Part shown: one piece after another, positions 44,702 to 53,401 of the stretch
Layout: the number at the start of each line of letters is the position of its first letter
How positions within the stretch are numbered: position 1 is the stretch's first letter
IMG/VR virus record: IMGVR_UViG_3300027839_000001
Coordinates: 22,404-86,403 of that record
Length of the DNA: 64,000 nucleotides
Direction: 5' to 3' (one strand)
Source: a virus
Translations under genes and position numbers: made by a program
Notes under the pieces: model-generated
Database searches by the model: none
Seen by the model: the letters and a program-made list of their open reading frames with translations, nothing else
Told to the model about the DNA's origin: nothing

Positions 44702-44996
44702 GTCGACTCTCCGGTTTACTATTGAACCTCATGTCTTGCCTATCGAGGAAGACTTTAAGTGCTTCGTTCCTTACCGCATTGGCTTCTATCCACTCAAGTG
44801 CAGTATACTGAGACGCTACTACGTTCTGACCCAAGTTCCACTTGAGCTTCTCTCGCTGTACCCAAGTGAGGGCGAGCAGGTCGTCCTGGGTTATCCATAT
44901 CCACAGGCAAGCATCCACTCCGATCTTAACCTTGTGCCTCATGTGGTAGATGCTTGCTATGAAGTACTGTCGAGGATTGATTTTGTCGTTATCCAT
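44694..44996 (-). CDS. Hypothetical protein
   Basis: A 100-residue protein with many Trp, Lys and Arg residues and an N-terminal Tyr/His stretch. It overlaps the genes before and after by 8 bp each. The basic surface could mean nucleic acid binding, but no known motif is seen. Confidence 0.6.
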   Translation of the reverse strand: MDNDKINPRQYFIASIYHMRHKVKIGVDACLWIWITQDDLLALTWVQREKLKWNLGQNVVASQYTALEWIEANAVRNEALKVFLDRQDMRFNSKPESRHA

Positions 44997-45414
44997 TTGG
45001 CATATCCGTTGTGAATGAAAGAGCGAGTAGTCTCATGATCCTAAAGGCTTCCAGAACGCGAGCCGGAAGCCTGTCCTTGGAGTCTTCGTCGTCGAACAAA
45101 TTACCTATCATTTGTATCTCTTCCTGATACTCAGAAGCCTGGGCTATCAAGCGATGCCTAGCACCAATGAAATTCAGTTGCTCACCTGACATCTTTCCAG
45201 TGGAAATACTAAGCAGTGTTTCCGCTGCGTCCCTGAACTCTTCCGATGGTACTACCAGCGTAGCGGAGGTTGCGAACAGCCCCTCAATCGGTATAGTCAA
45301 GGATGTGATTGTCACTGTCCTTACCTCGTCATTGTAGGTCCACTCAACAGTGCTGCGTGTGTCGCTATCGTTGATTGATTTATGCAGTGGCGAATTGCCT
45401 TCTTCAGTTGTCAT
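44989..45414 (-). CDS. Hypothetical acidic protein
   Basis: A 141-residue protein whose first half is beta-rich (VEWTYNDEVRTVTITSL) and second half helical and acidic. Its ATG overlaps the stop of the helicase gene (45411-45414, ATGA), so the helicase and this protein are probably made together and may interact. Palindrome copy 45194 is read as ISTGKM. Confidence 0.6.
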   Translation of the reverse strand: MTTEEGNSPLHKSINDSDTRSTVEWTYNDEVRTVTITSLTIPIEGLFATSATLVVPSEEFRDAAETLLSISTGKMSGEQLNFIGARHRLIAQASEYQEEIQMIGNLFDDEDSKDRLPARVLEAFRIMRLLALSFTTDMPNG

Positions 45415-48400
45415 ACCGTCTCCTCTTCGCCGTCTTCCATTCGTTTCTTAATGTTATCCACAGCCAGCCACATGTTTCGTTTCAGTACATCATCTGTACC
45501 ATCAACGATTGAGTCGGCATACTGGCGAATATCTGGTATCATCGACACTGAACAATCAGCGAACTCCATATAGTCAATACCTTCTGAGTGGCTACGTCCC
45601 TTAAGGTAGCACAATGCACACATGTATTCATCGATGCTTCCCTTGTGCATTAGGAAGTGCGATGTTACAACCTTTTTCTGCGAGGGCCTGAGCATTCGAG
45701 CTATGCCCTGCATACTATCCGATGGCTCCCAGCTATAGTCCTGAATGATACCGTAGTTAGCCTCAGGTATATTCAGTCCCTCTGCTAGGCATGCCAAGCC
45801 AGCCCACATGACACTATAGTTGTCATTCCTGAATGACTGAACCATCCTGTGTCGCTTGCTTCTCGTTTGTCCTTTCGCGATCTCATTGGTAACGCTCCCT
45901 TCTATGATCATTGACGGGATCTTGTTGATGTCGGCCCATCTCTTCTGGAGCTTAAGCACCCCAGTACGACGAGCAAACATAATGACCTTGTTCTCTAATG
46001 CAACCTGCTCTTTGACTAACTCTTGGGTTCGTATCATCTTCTGTGTCAATGGACCCTTGTACGTATCAATCATGGTGGCCCATTGCCGCATCTCTTTGTC
46101 CTTACTCTTGGCGATACCAGCAAGCATCAGGTGCGGTACTGTACTGGCACCGATGAGGTAGCCGAGCTTAGTCATTAGCTCACCGGGCTTAACGCCCTTG
46201 CCTTCCTCCTCTTCCTTCATCTTCTGCCACCAGTCAGAGAAGAACTGCAACCACTTGTTGTAGTAAGCCTTGTGTTCGTCGTCCATCTCTACTGATTCAT
46301 CAATTGCTACCTGTTGGATCATAGGTATGTCGCATAGTACGTTGGGCTGGTTGCGAACACTGCGCCTCATAAGTGGTGATAGCTCAGCCTGAAAAAGCTC
46401 AGCGTTGTTTATCTTTGGTATCTGCTTGGGCTTGCCACCTATCATGTCACCGTTAGGTAGCTGCACAGCGTCAATCATTACCTCTGTCTTGAACTTCTTA
46501 AGGAAAGCACCAAGACCTCCAGTGTACTTACGGTAGTCAGGGTACACTTGCCTGTCAAAGATCCAGTTGAGATACCCAACGATAGACTGAGGCATGCCCT
46601 TGAGTGGGGTGCCAGTGGCACCGTATCGAGTACGACCACACAAGTGATTCAATGCCTTAGTTCTTAGTGCATCCTCATTCTTTGCGTAAAGGATCTCATC
46701 GACGATTACGTGGTTGAATGTCCAGCGTATCACCTCACTGAATGTCCACTTGACATGTGCCTTACGAGGCTTGACTGAGTACTTAGGGGTCTGTGTCTCC
46801 TCCCCTGTTAGCGGGTCCTTGTGAACGTCGTAGCCTATTTGGCATGGCACCATCTTTTTGTGCATCTGCTTCTGCTCTACCATTTTGGTAGGCACAGGCT
46901 TTCCAGTGGAAAACTTATTGGTGAATCGAGTGTCAGTTAGCTCGCACTCGTACTCAGGTATGTCCTTCCTTGTTATATGCGACGGGTCCCAGTGAACTCT
47001 CTTCATGGTCTTGGTGTGAACCTTGAACTTCTGTCTCTTGAGCCTACCAAGCTCATCCCTTTCGGTGCTGTGTGCACTCCATTCATCGAAGTCACTAGAC
47101 GTACACTTGACACACTCTTGCTCATGCTTATAGGCTGAGTACGTTACGTCCTCACACTTCGGACACTTATAGAACCTTCCATCCCTCGGCGTGTCCTTCA
47201 GCTTATCGAACGTGATGATGTTGAATGTCTTGAGGTTAGCCGGTAAGCAATCCTCTGCGAACTGGATGATGTTAGGTGCCGTGACATCTAACTTCTTACC
47301 AGACCAATGCTTCCTCGTTGTCCTGGCGTAAGGGATGATGGTGCCTTCGATCTCGTCTTGCCATGTGCCGACAAGCTTACTAGGGCAGACGATCAATGTG
47401 TTCTCGGCACCCCTTAGGATGGCAGCGAACAGCATCTCCCGTGTCTTACCTAGTCCCATCACGTTGCCATTCAGAAGGCTCTGCTTGGCAGCGTGTTCAA
47501 TGACATCCTCGAACTGAAACTTGTACATGTTGCTGGCTAGGTGCATCTTCATCTTGATAGCACGGGCACGCCACATATCCATGATCTCTGGGAACACTGC
47601 ATTCAGATCCATATCTTCGTACAGGGTTTCCCATTTCGTTTCCTCTGTCTGATCAATCTCGCTAGTACCCTTGATCGGCACCAGCCGTGTCATTGGGGTG
47701 AGTTGAATGTTGAGCCACCTAGCTCGCTTCTTCATCAGGTGGTGGTCACTGGCTGTCATTACTGGTATCATACCAGCACGTGAGATGGCATTGGTCAGAG
47801 ATTCCCTTACGTCAACCAAGTTACCATAGAGATGCTTCATGTCGAAGTTACTTACAAGGCAATCCTTTTCCTTGTGATACTCAAACCCAAGTGAGATCCG
47901 TATGTCCTGCAATGCACCTCGACTGGCTGCATTGTATGACATGAGCTTGATCTTACTGTTAGTGGGCTTGATGTGAATGGCATGAGGCATTGACTTGATG
48001 TCAGCTACATCCTCTATCACATTGATGGCAAGCCTGTTACTGTCAGTAGTCTCGAAGAACCATGTATCCTCTGGCTCCCTTAGGCCATGGGGACTCTTGT
48101 TGGTAGTGCCACACCAGTGGCTGTAGTCATTCTCTTGGAGCATCTTCTTCCATGCCCGTACACTATTGAGCCACCATTCACTACGCTTGAATGACTTCGA
48201 GCAAGTGTCGATGGCTTCATCGCTCAGACTTTCCAGTGTAAAGTTGAACTGGTTCCATCTGTACTCAGCCCAGTCAAGCAACGCACCTTGCTTTGATGAC
48301 CGGGGTAGGTCAGTGTCTTGGGCACCGGACTTATCTCTTGGTCTGAACCATATGATCAGGTCCCATTCACCGGGTGCCTGTAGCTCAGTGGTGCCACTGT

Positions 48401-49103
48401 GTCTATCGTATGGCTTGATGTCAAAGTTCTTGTTACCGTACAGGTAGTCCTTCGACGACGTTCTACGTGGGTACTGCCATCGTACAGCAGACTCAGGTAG
48501 CCTGATCTTAGCTACCACGGCAGCATTCTCACGCCACCATGTGAGGTACTTCATGTGACGACCTGCCCAGTTCTTGGGTACGACCGATGCGAAGTAACCA
48601 CCTACCATTACGGAAGTCATGAGAGACTCAAGCCCCATTAGGTGGTTCTCTGCCTCTCTTTCATCACTGGACTTGGAGCAGTTCCAGATCAACAGCTTGT
48701 CCTTGATAAGCTGAGGCTTGATTAACTGCGTCTGTTCTTCACGCTCCAAGGCAAACGCCCGCTGTAGACAACGGGCATCTTGATTGAGATCCTTCTCCAG
48801 CTTGGTCAGTCCAGCCAGGTCATAGTCGAACACGCTGAATGCCAGGTGGAACTTATCTCTCTCTTGGTACAGTTGGTAGTCATTGGTCGTCACTCCCCTT
48901 ACTGACGTGGATAATTTCTCTTCGGTGATCTTGTTGAGAAGATCTCTGTCACTTGATATGGTTGTAATTTTCGCTTCCATGTCTGCAAGCTCACGAACAA
49001 CGTGACTTGAATTAGTGAGTGACGGGCAGTATAGCTGCACTCCAGACGGAAACTGCAAAAGACTCCTTAGTATTGCGGCGATCTTTGGATCGACTGTAAT
49101 CAT
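45411..49103 (-). CDS. SNF2-like helicase with degenerate methyltransferase-like N-terminus
   Basis: A 1,230-residue protein. ATG 49103 has AAGG seven bases upstream; ATGs at 49109 and 49208 are alternatives. Residues about 40-210 follow the layout of N6-adenine methyltransferases, but the NPPY motif position reads NCSK (about residue 137) before GGYFASVVP (about 168) and a later RLPES, so catalysis is probably lost. The motor part has Walker A MGLGKT (about 548), an inserted zinc ribbon (CPKC ... CVKC), a DE box (VIVDEILYA), GATGTP, and a C-terminal helicase half ending with QGIARMLRPSQ. Fused methylase-helicase proteins such as P1 DarB protect phage DNA from restriction; a genome remodelling or antirestriction role is plausible. 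Confidence 0.75.
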   Translation of the reverse strand: MITVDPKIAAILRSLLQFPSGVQLYCPSLTNSSHVVRELADMEAKITTISSDRDLLNKITEEKLSTSVRGVTTNDYQLYQERDKFHLAFSVFDYDLAGLTKLEKDLNQDARCLQRAFALEREEQTQLIKPQLIKDKLLIWNCSKSSDEREAENHLMGLESLMTSVMVGGYFASVVPKNWAGRHMKYLTWWRENAAVVAKIRLPESAVRWQYPRRTSSKDYLYGNKNFDIKPYDRHSGTTELQAPGEWDLIIWFRPRDKSGAQDTDLPRSSKQGALLDWAEYRWNQFNFTLESLSDEAIDTCSKSFKRSEWWLNSVRAWKKMLQENDYSHWCGTTNKSPHGLREPEDTWFFETTDSNRLAINVIEDVADIKSMPHAIHIKPTNSKIKLMSYNAASRGALQDIRISLGFEYHKEKDCLVSNFDMKHLYGNLVDVRESLTNAISRAGMIPVMTASDHHLMKKRARWLNIQLTPMTRLVPIKGTSEIDQTEETKWETLYEDMDLNAVFPEIMDMWRARAIKMKMHLASNMYKFQFEDVIEHAAKQSLLNGNVMGLGKTREMLFAAILRGAENTLIVCPSKLVGTWQDEIEGTIIPYARTTRKHWSGKKLDVTAPNIIQFAEDCLPANLKTFNIITFDKLKDTPRDGRFYKCPKCEDVTYSAYKHEQECVKCTSSDFDEWSAHSTERDELGRLKRQKFKVHTKTMKRVHWDPSHITRKDIPEYECELTDTRFTNKFSTGKPVPTKMVEQKQMHKKMVPCQIGYDVHKDPLTGEETQTPKYSVKPRKAHVKWTFSEVIRWTFNHVIVDEILYAKNEDALRTKALNHLCGRTRYGATGTPLKGMPQSIVGYLNWIFDRQVYPDYRKYTGGLGAFLKKFKTEVMIDAVQLPNGDMIGGKPKQIPKINNAELFQAELSPLMRRSVRNQPNVLCDIPMIQQVAIDESVEMDDEHKAYYNKWLQFFSDWWQKMKEEEEGKGVKPGELMTKLGYLIGASTVPHLMLAGIAKSKDKEMRQWATMIDTYKGPLTQKMIRTQELVKEQVALENKVIMFARRTGVLKLQKRWADINKIPSMIIEGSVTNEIAKGQTRSKRHRMVQSFRNDNYSVMWAGLACLAEGLNIPEANYGIIQDYSWEPSDSMQGIARMLRPSQKKVVTSHFLMHKGSIDEYMCALCYLKGRSHSEGIDYMEFADCSVSMIPDIRQYADSIVDGTDDVLKRNMWLAVDNIKKRMEDGEEETV

Positions 49104-49122
49104 TGACATTACCTTGTAAGTA

Positions 49123-49135
49123 TTTACAGTGGAAA
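49123..49135 (-). promoter_or_regulatory. Palindrome copy in front of the helicase gene
   Basis: On the sense strand it reads TTTCCACTGTAAA and lies 19 bases before the preferred helicase start (49103), between the start and the cloverleaf-like element 49144-49212, and downstream of the ParB-like gene. A candidate operator linking the ParB-like protein to helicase expression. Confidence 0.6.
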
Positions 49136-49143
49136 GAAACGCG

Positions 49144-49212
49144 GGGGGTACAGTGCGAGCGATGACGTAGTCATCATGATTCCATGGGGGAATCGCACTC
49201 GACTGCACCCCC
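49144..49212 (-). ncRNA. Cloverleaf-like structured element between parB-like and helicase genes
   Basis: GGGGGTACA (49144-49152) pairs with TGCACCCCC (49204-49212) with one mismatch, GTGCGA (49153-49158) pairs with TCGCAC (49193-49198), and inside lie GATGAC/GTCATC (49161-49175) and GATTCC/GGAATC (49178-49194; its last two bases are shared with the second stem). No gene overlaps it if the helicase starts at 49103. On the minus strand GCGTTTCTTT follows, so it may act as a terminator with partial read-through, as a regulatory RNA, or as an origin-like DNA structure. Confidence 0.55.
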
Positions 49213-49233
49213 TTGCGTCATACGGATGGTCAG

Positions 49234-51096
49234 TTAGACGATGTCTTCTTCACCGCCATCTACATCTTCGTACTCGCCTTCGGCGTCGTCGAATACGCTG
49301 TCAATATCTGCATCGGAAATCTCACCATCATCCGGTACGTCGGATGTATCATCGTCGAACGGTGTGGACTCATCCTCATCCTCATCCTCATCCTCGTCTT
49401 CGTCTTCCTCCTCTAGCTGTGGGATCTCGTACTCAGGCTTCAGTGCAAGCAGTGCTTGGTACTGCTCTTTCTCAAGCAACTCCTCGACTGTGTTCTCAAG
49501 AGCCTTGAAGTACGCCTCAAGGTTCTCCACGTAATCATTGTAAACATCTTCGACTGCCGCTGTCTTGTCATCAAGTCCAACAGCATCGTAGCACGTCAGT
49601 GCAGCGAACAGATGTGCTGCCTGGGTTACAAGCTCACGATCCTTCGGCGGCTCCAACGCGATGTTGTTAGACGCCTTGACGTAGGCATCAGCAATCTTCT
49701 CGATGTTGCTTGCCTCCTTCATGCTGTATTTCTCTTTGACTGGGGCATTGATAGCCTTCGTCTTCTTCTCACTTGTCGGTGCTGCCTTCTCAGCACTGTC
49801 TCCAGTGTCAGCGTCGGACTCACCTGCTGCTGGCACGATGTCATCATCATCACCTACATCGTGCCCTCCAATGGCTGCGTTGATCATCTCGTCTTCAGTA
49901 GCCTGCTGCTGGTCGGCGAGCGAGTCAACGTCATGCTCATTGGTGTCAGCATCAGTATTTACAGTGGAAACTGCTGGAGTAGCAGCAGGGGCATCAGCAG
50001 CAGTTACCTCAGCCGCTTCCTTCTTCTCCTCTGCCGTAGCCTTATCCCCCTTCTTGTCAATGTTCGAGAGGACTTTCGACGAGCGAAGCATCCCCATGAA
50101 CTGAGTATAATCCACAGGAGAACTGGTATCGTCAGGCTTTCCATCTTCACCTACTTTCGATAGGACCTTGAGTAACTTGGCAGTCTGCTGCCATGACAGT
50201 GGTGACGACTTATGCATCACTGACCCCGAGTACTCACGAAGGTGAGAGAACGGAATAGAAAGCTTGTCAGTGACAGGCATCTTGATTCTCTGTAGTAAAG
50301 ACTCAACGGCAGTCTCAAGTACAGCGAGTTCAGTAGCGTCAGTGACGTTGATCTTGAATAGATCTCGAAGGAACTGCGGTAGTGCATGCACCTTCTTTAG
50401 CTGCGACACAGCACCAGCAGATCGTGATCGAACAACAGTAGCGATGTCCTTCCCAGGGATTCCTTCCTCGACCATGATAGCAACATGCGTGCATCGGTCG
50501 AACAGTGAAACGTCTTCTCGAATGTCATTCTCTGCCATGCTTGCAAGCATAGCTTCGGTCTGATTCTCAATGACCTGCATCTTAACAAGCAGTGGGTATG
50601 CCTTCAGTGCGTTGTCATATTTCTCTCGCCACTCAGGTGATGCATCACGAACTTTCATTCGTTCGATGTGATTAGCGAATCCACCACCAGCGAGTTGAAT
50701 CTCTCCATCAGTTCCCTTTAGGTCATTCTCTTTGTTGTACGCCATCATAACCTTGCGTACTGCATTGCGAATGGCACTCTCTGTTCGACAGTACCCAGAG
50801 TACAGTGCTGCCTTGCCGGTGTCTCCCGCTACGAGCAGGGAGGCACAGACATTCTGCTGCTGCTGACCTGACTTGTTGTCACCGAACTGTGACTGCAAGT
50901 TCATGATGTGTTCTTCAGTTACCGACGTTCGGTAGTTCTTCCAGTGATCGTTCACTATGTCGTACAGGCTCAGTGTTACCATTCCGTCTGACGGGATGAT
51001 TGTATCACCATCTGCTGCTAGGTAAGCCATGACTGCTTTGCTGGATGTGTCTGCCTTGGGTGCTACTTTTTTGGCGGGTGTTGTGGATTTAGCCAT
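49234..51096 (-). CDS. ParB/KorB-like DNA-binding protein
   Basis: A 620-residue protein. Residues 38-195 follow the ParB N-terminal domain: strand VTLSLYDIV, NYRTS, then SGYCRTESAIR in the place of the GERR box that binds CTP, then ENDIREDVS. Residues about 210-240 form the HTH (GKDIATVVRSRSAGAVSQLKK). The rest is linker, helical region and a Glu/Asp run (residues about 555-580, a 6-bp DNA repeat). ParB proteins load at palindromic sites and slide as clamps; KorB of RK2 binds a 13-bp palindrome of the same layout as the one scattered here. No ParA gene is seen in the window. AGGAG lies eight bases before the ATG. A palindrome copy (49958) lies inside. Confidence 0.8.
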   Translation of the reverse strand: MAKSTTPAKKVAPKADTSSKAVMAYLAADGDTIIPSDGMVTLSLYDIVNDHWKNYRTSVTEEHIMNLQSQFGDNKSGQQQQNVCASLLVAGDTGKAALYSGYCRTESAIRNAVRKVMMAYNKENDLKGTDGEIQLAGGGFANHIERMKVRDASPEWREKYDNALKAYPLLVKMQVIENQTEAMLASMAENDIREDVSLFDRCTHVAIMVEEGIPGKDIATVVRSRSAGAVSQLKKVHALPQFLRDLFKINVTDATELAVLETAVESLLQRIKMPVTDKLSIPFSHLREYSGSVMHKSSPLSWQQTAKLLKVLSKVGEDGKPDDTSSPVDYTQFMGMLRSSKVLSNIDKKGDKATAEEKKEAAEVTAADAPAATPAVSTVNTDADTNEHDVDSLADQQQATEDEMINAAIGGHDVGDDDDIVPAAGESDADTGDSAEKAAPTSEKKTKAINAPVKEKYSMKEASNIEKIADAYVKASNNIALEPPKDRELVTQAAHLFAALTCYDAVGLDDKTAAVEDVYNDYVENLEAYFKALENTVEELLEKEQYQALLALKPEYEIPQLEEEDEDEDEDEDEDESTPFDDDTSDVPDDGEISDADIDSVFDDAEGEYEDVDGGEEDIV

Positions 51097-51263
51097 TCTG
51101 AAAGGCTCCTTGTTAATGATGTAAGTATGTCTTCACTTTTACAATTAGTCGATCTCTCTGAATGAAATAGGTAGAAGGACATGAACACGTCCCACATTGC
51201 TACAAAAACTAAGGCACCTATCCATACATACCAAGGTATAGAGTTGTATGCTATCAGTATCAC
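51063..51263 (-). CDS. Small membrane protein upstream of the parB-like gene
   Basis: A 66-residue protein: one hydrophobic helix (residues 9-32, WYVWIGALVFVAMWDVFMSFYLF) and a Ser-rich soluble end. It starts at GTG 51263 seven bases after the stop of the gene before, with GGGAG in the stop region as ribosome-binding site. It overlaps the ParB-like gene by 34 bp, so it is co-translated. Function unknown; it could tether the downstream DNA-binding protein to the membrane (speculative). Confidence 0.55.
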   Translation of the reverse strand: MILIAYNSIPWYVWIGALVFVAMWDVFMSFYLFHSERSTNCKSEDILTSLTRSLSEWLNPQHPPKK

Positions 51264-51270
51264 ACTCGCT

Positions 51271-51768
51271 CTACTCCCATGCTTTCTTTACAGTGGAAAC
51301 TGCACTCAGTTTATCCACAAAGCTTACGTTACCTCTGTCTTGTTCAGCCTGCACTTCGGACATGACAGTCACGCAGTGCTTCTCTATCAGTGCCGCTTCT
51401 TCCAGGCCCACTTTGAGGGACTCTGATATATCTTTTGCTTCCACCTCATACACTGGCACGTACTGCCTGACGATTGACGCAAGCTGTAGGTGCTTGCTAC
51501 GTACTATGACATGTGCCTTCGCAGCCGCTCGGGCTATAATCTTTTCAACACCGTTGGCATGGAATGCATGCATGTGCTTAGTGAACCCTTCAAGGGACAC
51601 TACCATTAACAACGTGCTGTCCTTAATCTTTATCGAGTGACTGTACTTGTCATACTCGACCTTCAACTTTACCAGATGCGGTATCTCTGGCTCTTTGTTT
51701 TTATCTTTTTCTGGTTCGCTTGGACTTGGATTCGGCCCTTGCCCTGGAGGTTTTTTGCCATCTGTCAT
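51271..51768 (-). CDS. Hypothetical protein
   Basis: A 165-residue protein with a Pro/Lys/Glu-rich disordered start and an alpha/beta body; strands such as HSIKIKDSTLLMVVSLEGF and helices follow. No known motif is visible. It overlaps the gene before it by 68 bp. Palindrome copy 51287 falls near the C-terminus (VSTVK). Part of the early-type block leading to the ParB-like gene. Confidence 0.6.
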   Translation of the reverse strand: MTDGKKPPGQGPNPSPSEPEKDKNKEPEIPHLVKLKVEYDKYSHSIKIKDSTLLMVVSLEGFTKHMHAFHANGVEKIIARAAAKAHVIVRSKHLQLASIVRQYVPVYEVEAKDISESLKVGLEEAALIEKHCVTVMSEVQAEQDRGNVSFVDKLSAVSTVKKAWE

Positions 51769-52078
51769 AGATTGCCTTGCTCTCTTTCAAGTGAAGGATG
51801 ATTCGGATGACGTGTTCTTCTACGTACTGGAGTGATCTCTTTGACTGGGTCGCTAGGATGCCAAGTATGATCTGGTATCCTACGTCCTCGTTCTCTACAC
51901 ATCCATTGTGCTTGTCCCTCATGTGCTTGTACTTAGTTCGCAGGTCCTTCATTGCAGTACGCATGTTCGGATATGAGACTGGTACTCCCCAGTCTTTCAT
52001 GACTACTGTTCGAGTGATTGACCCGCCTTCATCACATGATTGTACCATAGTGTCGTATGCAATGCAATACCTAGTCAT
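51701..52078 (-). CDS. Hypothetical basic protein
   Basis: A 125-residue protein, helical, with a very basic C-terminal tail (SRARAESKSKRTRKR), which suggests nucleic acid binding. It starts two bases after the stop of the preceding gene and its 3' end overlaps the next gene. No recognised family. Confidence 0.6.
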   Translation of the reverse strand: MTRYCIAYDTMVQSCDEGGSITRTVVMKDWGVPVSYPNMRTAMKDLRTKYKHMRDKHNGCVENEDVGYQIILGILATQSKRSLQYVEEHVIRIILHLKESKAIYDRWQKTSRARAESKSKRTRKR

Positions 52079-52080
52079 GA

Positions 52081-52653
52081 TTATTTCTCTTTCTCTGCTT
52101 TCTTAAGTTCTTTCTCTCTTGCCTTCTCCGCAGCCTGCTCAATGTCCCAGTGTAGTTTCCACTGGAAATCGGAAGGGTACTTGTTGACCTCCAGTACGTT
52201 GAAGTCCTTCTCGTTTGCCTGGTCCCTCATGAGTGCTACTACATACGGACACTTCTTTGCTACCTTTGAACCACGGTACTTACCTTGCTTGGCAGGCATG
52301 AGTGATGTCATTGTGATGCACTTCTTTCCTCCGTACTTAGAAGCCATGGCAGCAAGCCTCCACCATTGACCGTACTGGCGAATGAGGGAGTTTCCTATGA
52401 CTGACTTGCCTTCTAGTCTGACGGTATCCGATACGTGGAACTCAGGCCACTCGGTATCATGCTCTGCTTCGGGGTCCGGCAGTACATCAGTCTCATCGGA
52501 TTCTGCCGAGTAATCTTTTTTCGCTTTCTCTATAGCTTCAATGAGAGTGGTGCCACATGTACCAACGTATGTGACGCCGTCCTTTTGCCATGCATAATGC
52601 TCAAGGCCAGCAAGGAATCCCTGCAACCACACTTCTGCCATTACCTTAGCCAT
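52081..52653 (-). CDS. Hypothetical protein
   Basis: A 190-residue alpha/beta protein with an acidic linker (residues 48-70), a basic middle and a Lys/Glu-rich helical tail. Its ATG overlaps the preceding stop by one base (TGATG), so it is translated by re-initiation. Palindrome copy 52156 is read as DFQWKL, one of the rarer reading frames of the motif. Not recognised. Confidence 0.6.
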   Translation of the reverse strand: MAKVMAEVWLQGFLAGLEHYAWQKDGVTYVGTCGTTLIEAIEKAKKDYSAESDETDVLPDPEAEHDTEWPEFHVSDTVRLEGKSVIGNSLIRQYGQWWRLAAMASKYGGKKCITMTSLMPAKQGKYRGSKVAKKCPYVVALMRDQANEKDFNVLEVNKYPSDFQWKLHWDIEQAAEKAREKELKKAEKEK

Positions 52654-52907
52654 CAGTCATCCTCCTCGTCAGTGTACCAGCTATCACCATCCCTATCGTC
52701 AGTCCATTGTCCAATGTAATCTTGATCCCTCTCGTCGCCTGGTGCTGGCCGATTCAAGCATCCGTCGCAGATAGATGACGGGTTGTTGATTGGTAGCTTG
52801 GCACCACATGTACAGATCATGTTCAATTGTTGGCCCGTGTTGTCATCGAAGTCAGGGCAGCATCCTAGCTCGTGTCCACAGCAGGGGTAGTCTTCGCATC
52901 TACTCAT
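52653..52907 (-). CDS. Small zinc-finger protein
   Basis: An 84-residue protein with cysteine groups CEDYPCCGHELGCC at the start and CTCG ... CDGC at residues 33-52, followed by an acidic tail. It probably binds two zinc ions. Such small zinc proteins of phages often act as transcription or host-takeover factors, but no specific match is known. The leader AAAGGAGAGAGCAAATGA is the block's stereotyped type. Confidence 0.65.
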   Translation of the reverse strand: MSRCEDYPCCGHELGCCPDFDDNTGQQLNMICTCGAKLPINNPSSICDGCLNRPAPGDERDQDYIGQWTDDRDGDSWYTDEEDD

Positions 52908-52919
52908 TTGCTCTCTCCT

Positions 52920-53207
52920 TTACGTAGGTTGATTGGGGTTCTTAAAGTACACTGCCTCTGGGTCAAGGTAGTCCCATACTTTTCCAGTGGAAACTTCCTT
53001 GGCTGATATGATGCTGGCACTGTCAGATATGACATCGGTGCGAGCAAGGATCACCGCTTGTTCTAGGTCTGGTGATGGTTGGTTCATCTTGATTGATCGC
53101 TCGGCACCGTTACCGTTACAGCAATGCTCGTCACCATCCTTAGGTAGTGGGCCGAGGGTATAGTATATGACGTACTGGGAGCCGGTTATGGTACGTAGTT
53201 CTGCCAT
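52920..53207 (-). CDS. Hypothetical protein
   Basis: A 95-residue protein with a strand-rich start (YVIYYTLGPLP) and a mixed end. Palindrome copy 52981 is read as VSTGKVWD. It is the first gene after a 194-bp intergenic region with two strong hairpins (53271-53345), so it may head its own transcript. A TATAAT lies on the minus strand in that region. Function unknown. Confidence 0.6.
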   Translation of the reverse strand: MAELRTITGSQYVIYYTLGPLPKDGDEHCCNGNGAERSIKMNQPSPDLEQAVILARTDVISDSASIISAKEVSTGKVWDYLDPEAVYFKNPNQPT

Positions 53208-53401
53208 TGGTTACCTGTAGGTAGGGTGTTAGGTATACTGTAGAGCGTGGGGATACGATAGATTATAGAAGGATAGGGGGTGGTGTGAGGACAAGTCACT
53301 CACCCCCTATCCAATGAGAGAAGGATATCAAGTGCCCTCTCTCATCCGTCGCAGCAAGTATATCGGCGTGTTAGTTACATTGGTTGAGCTAGGAACTTAC
53401 A
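53208..53401 (-). promoter_or_regulatory. Intergenic region with two hairpins and a TATAAT
   Basis: No gene is seen here. A perfect 12-bp stem, GGATAGGGGGTG with CACCCCCTATCC (53271-53282 and 53301-53312), and a second one, 10 of 11 bp (53314-53324 and 53335-53345), stand side by side. On the minus strand the sequence TTCTATAATC follows the first stem, giving a -10 box without a good -35. Terminator for the upstream gene plus weak promoter for the next is the most likely reading. Confidence 0.5.

Noticed and set aside
49144-49212. Cloverleaf element as a tRNA gene
   Set aside because: No TTC-type loop, no CCA end and no acceptor of 7 bp with the right loop sizes.
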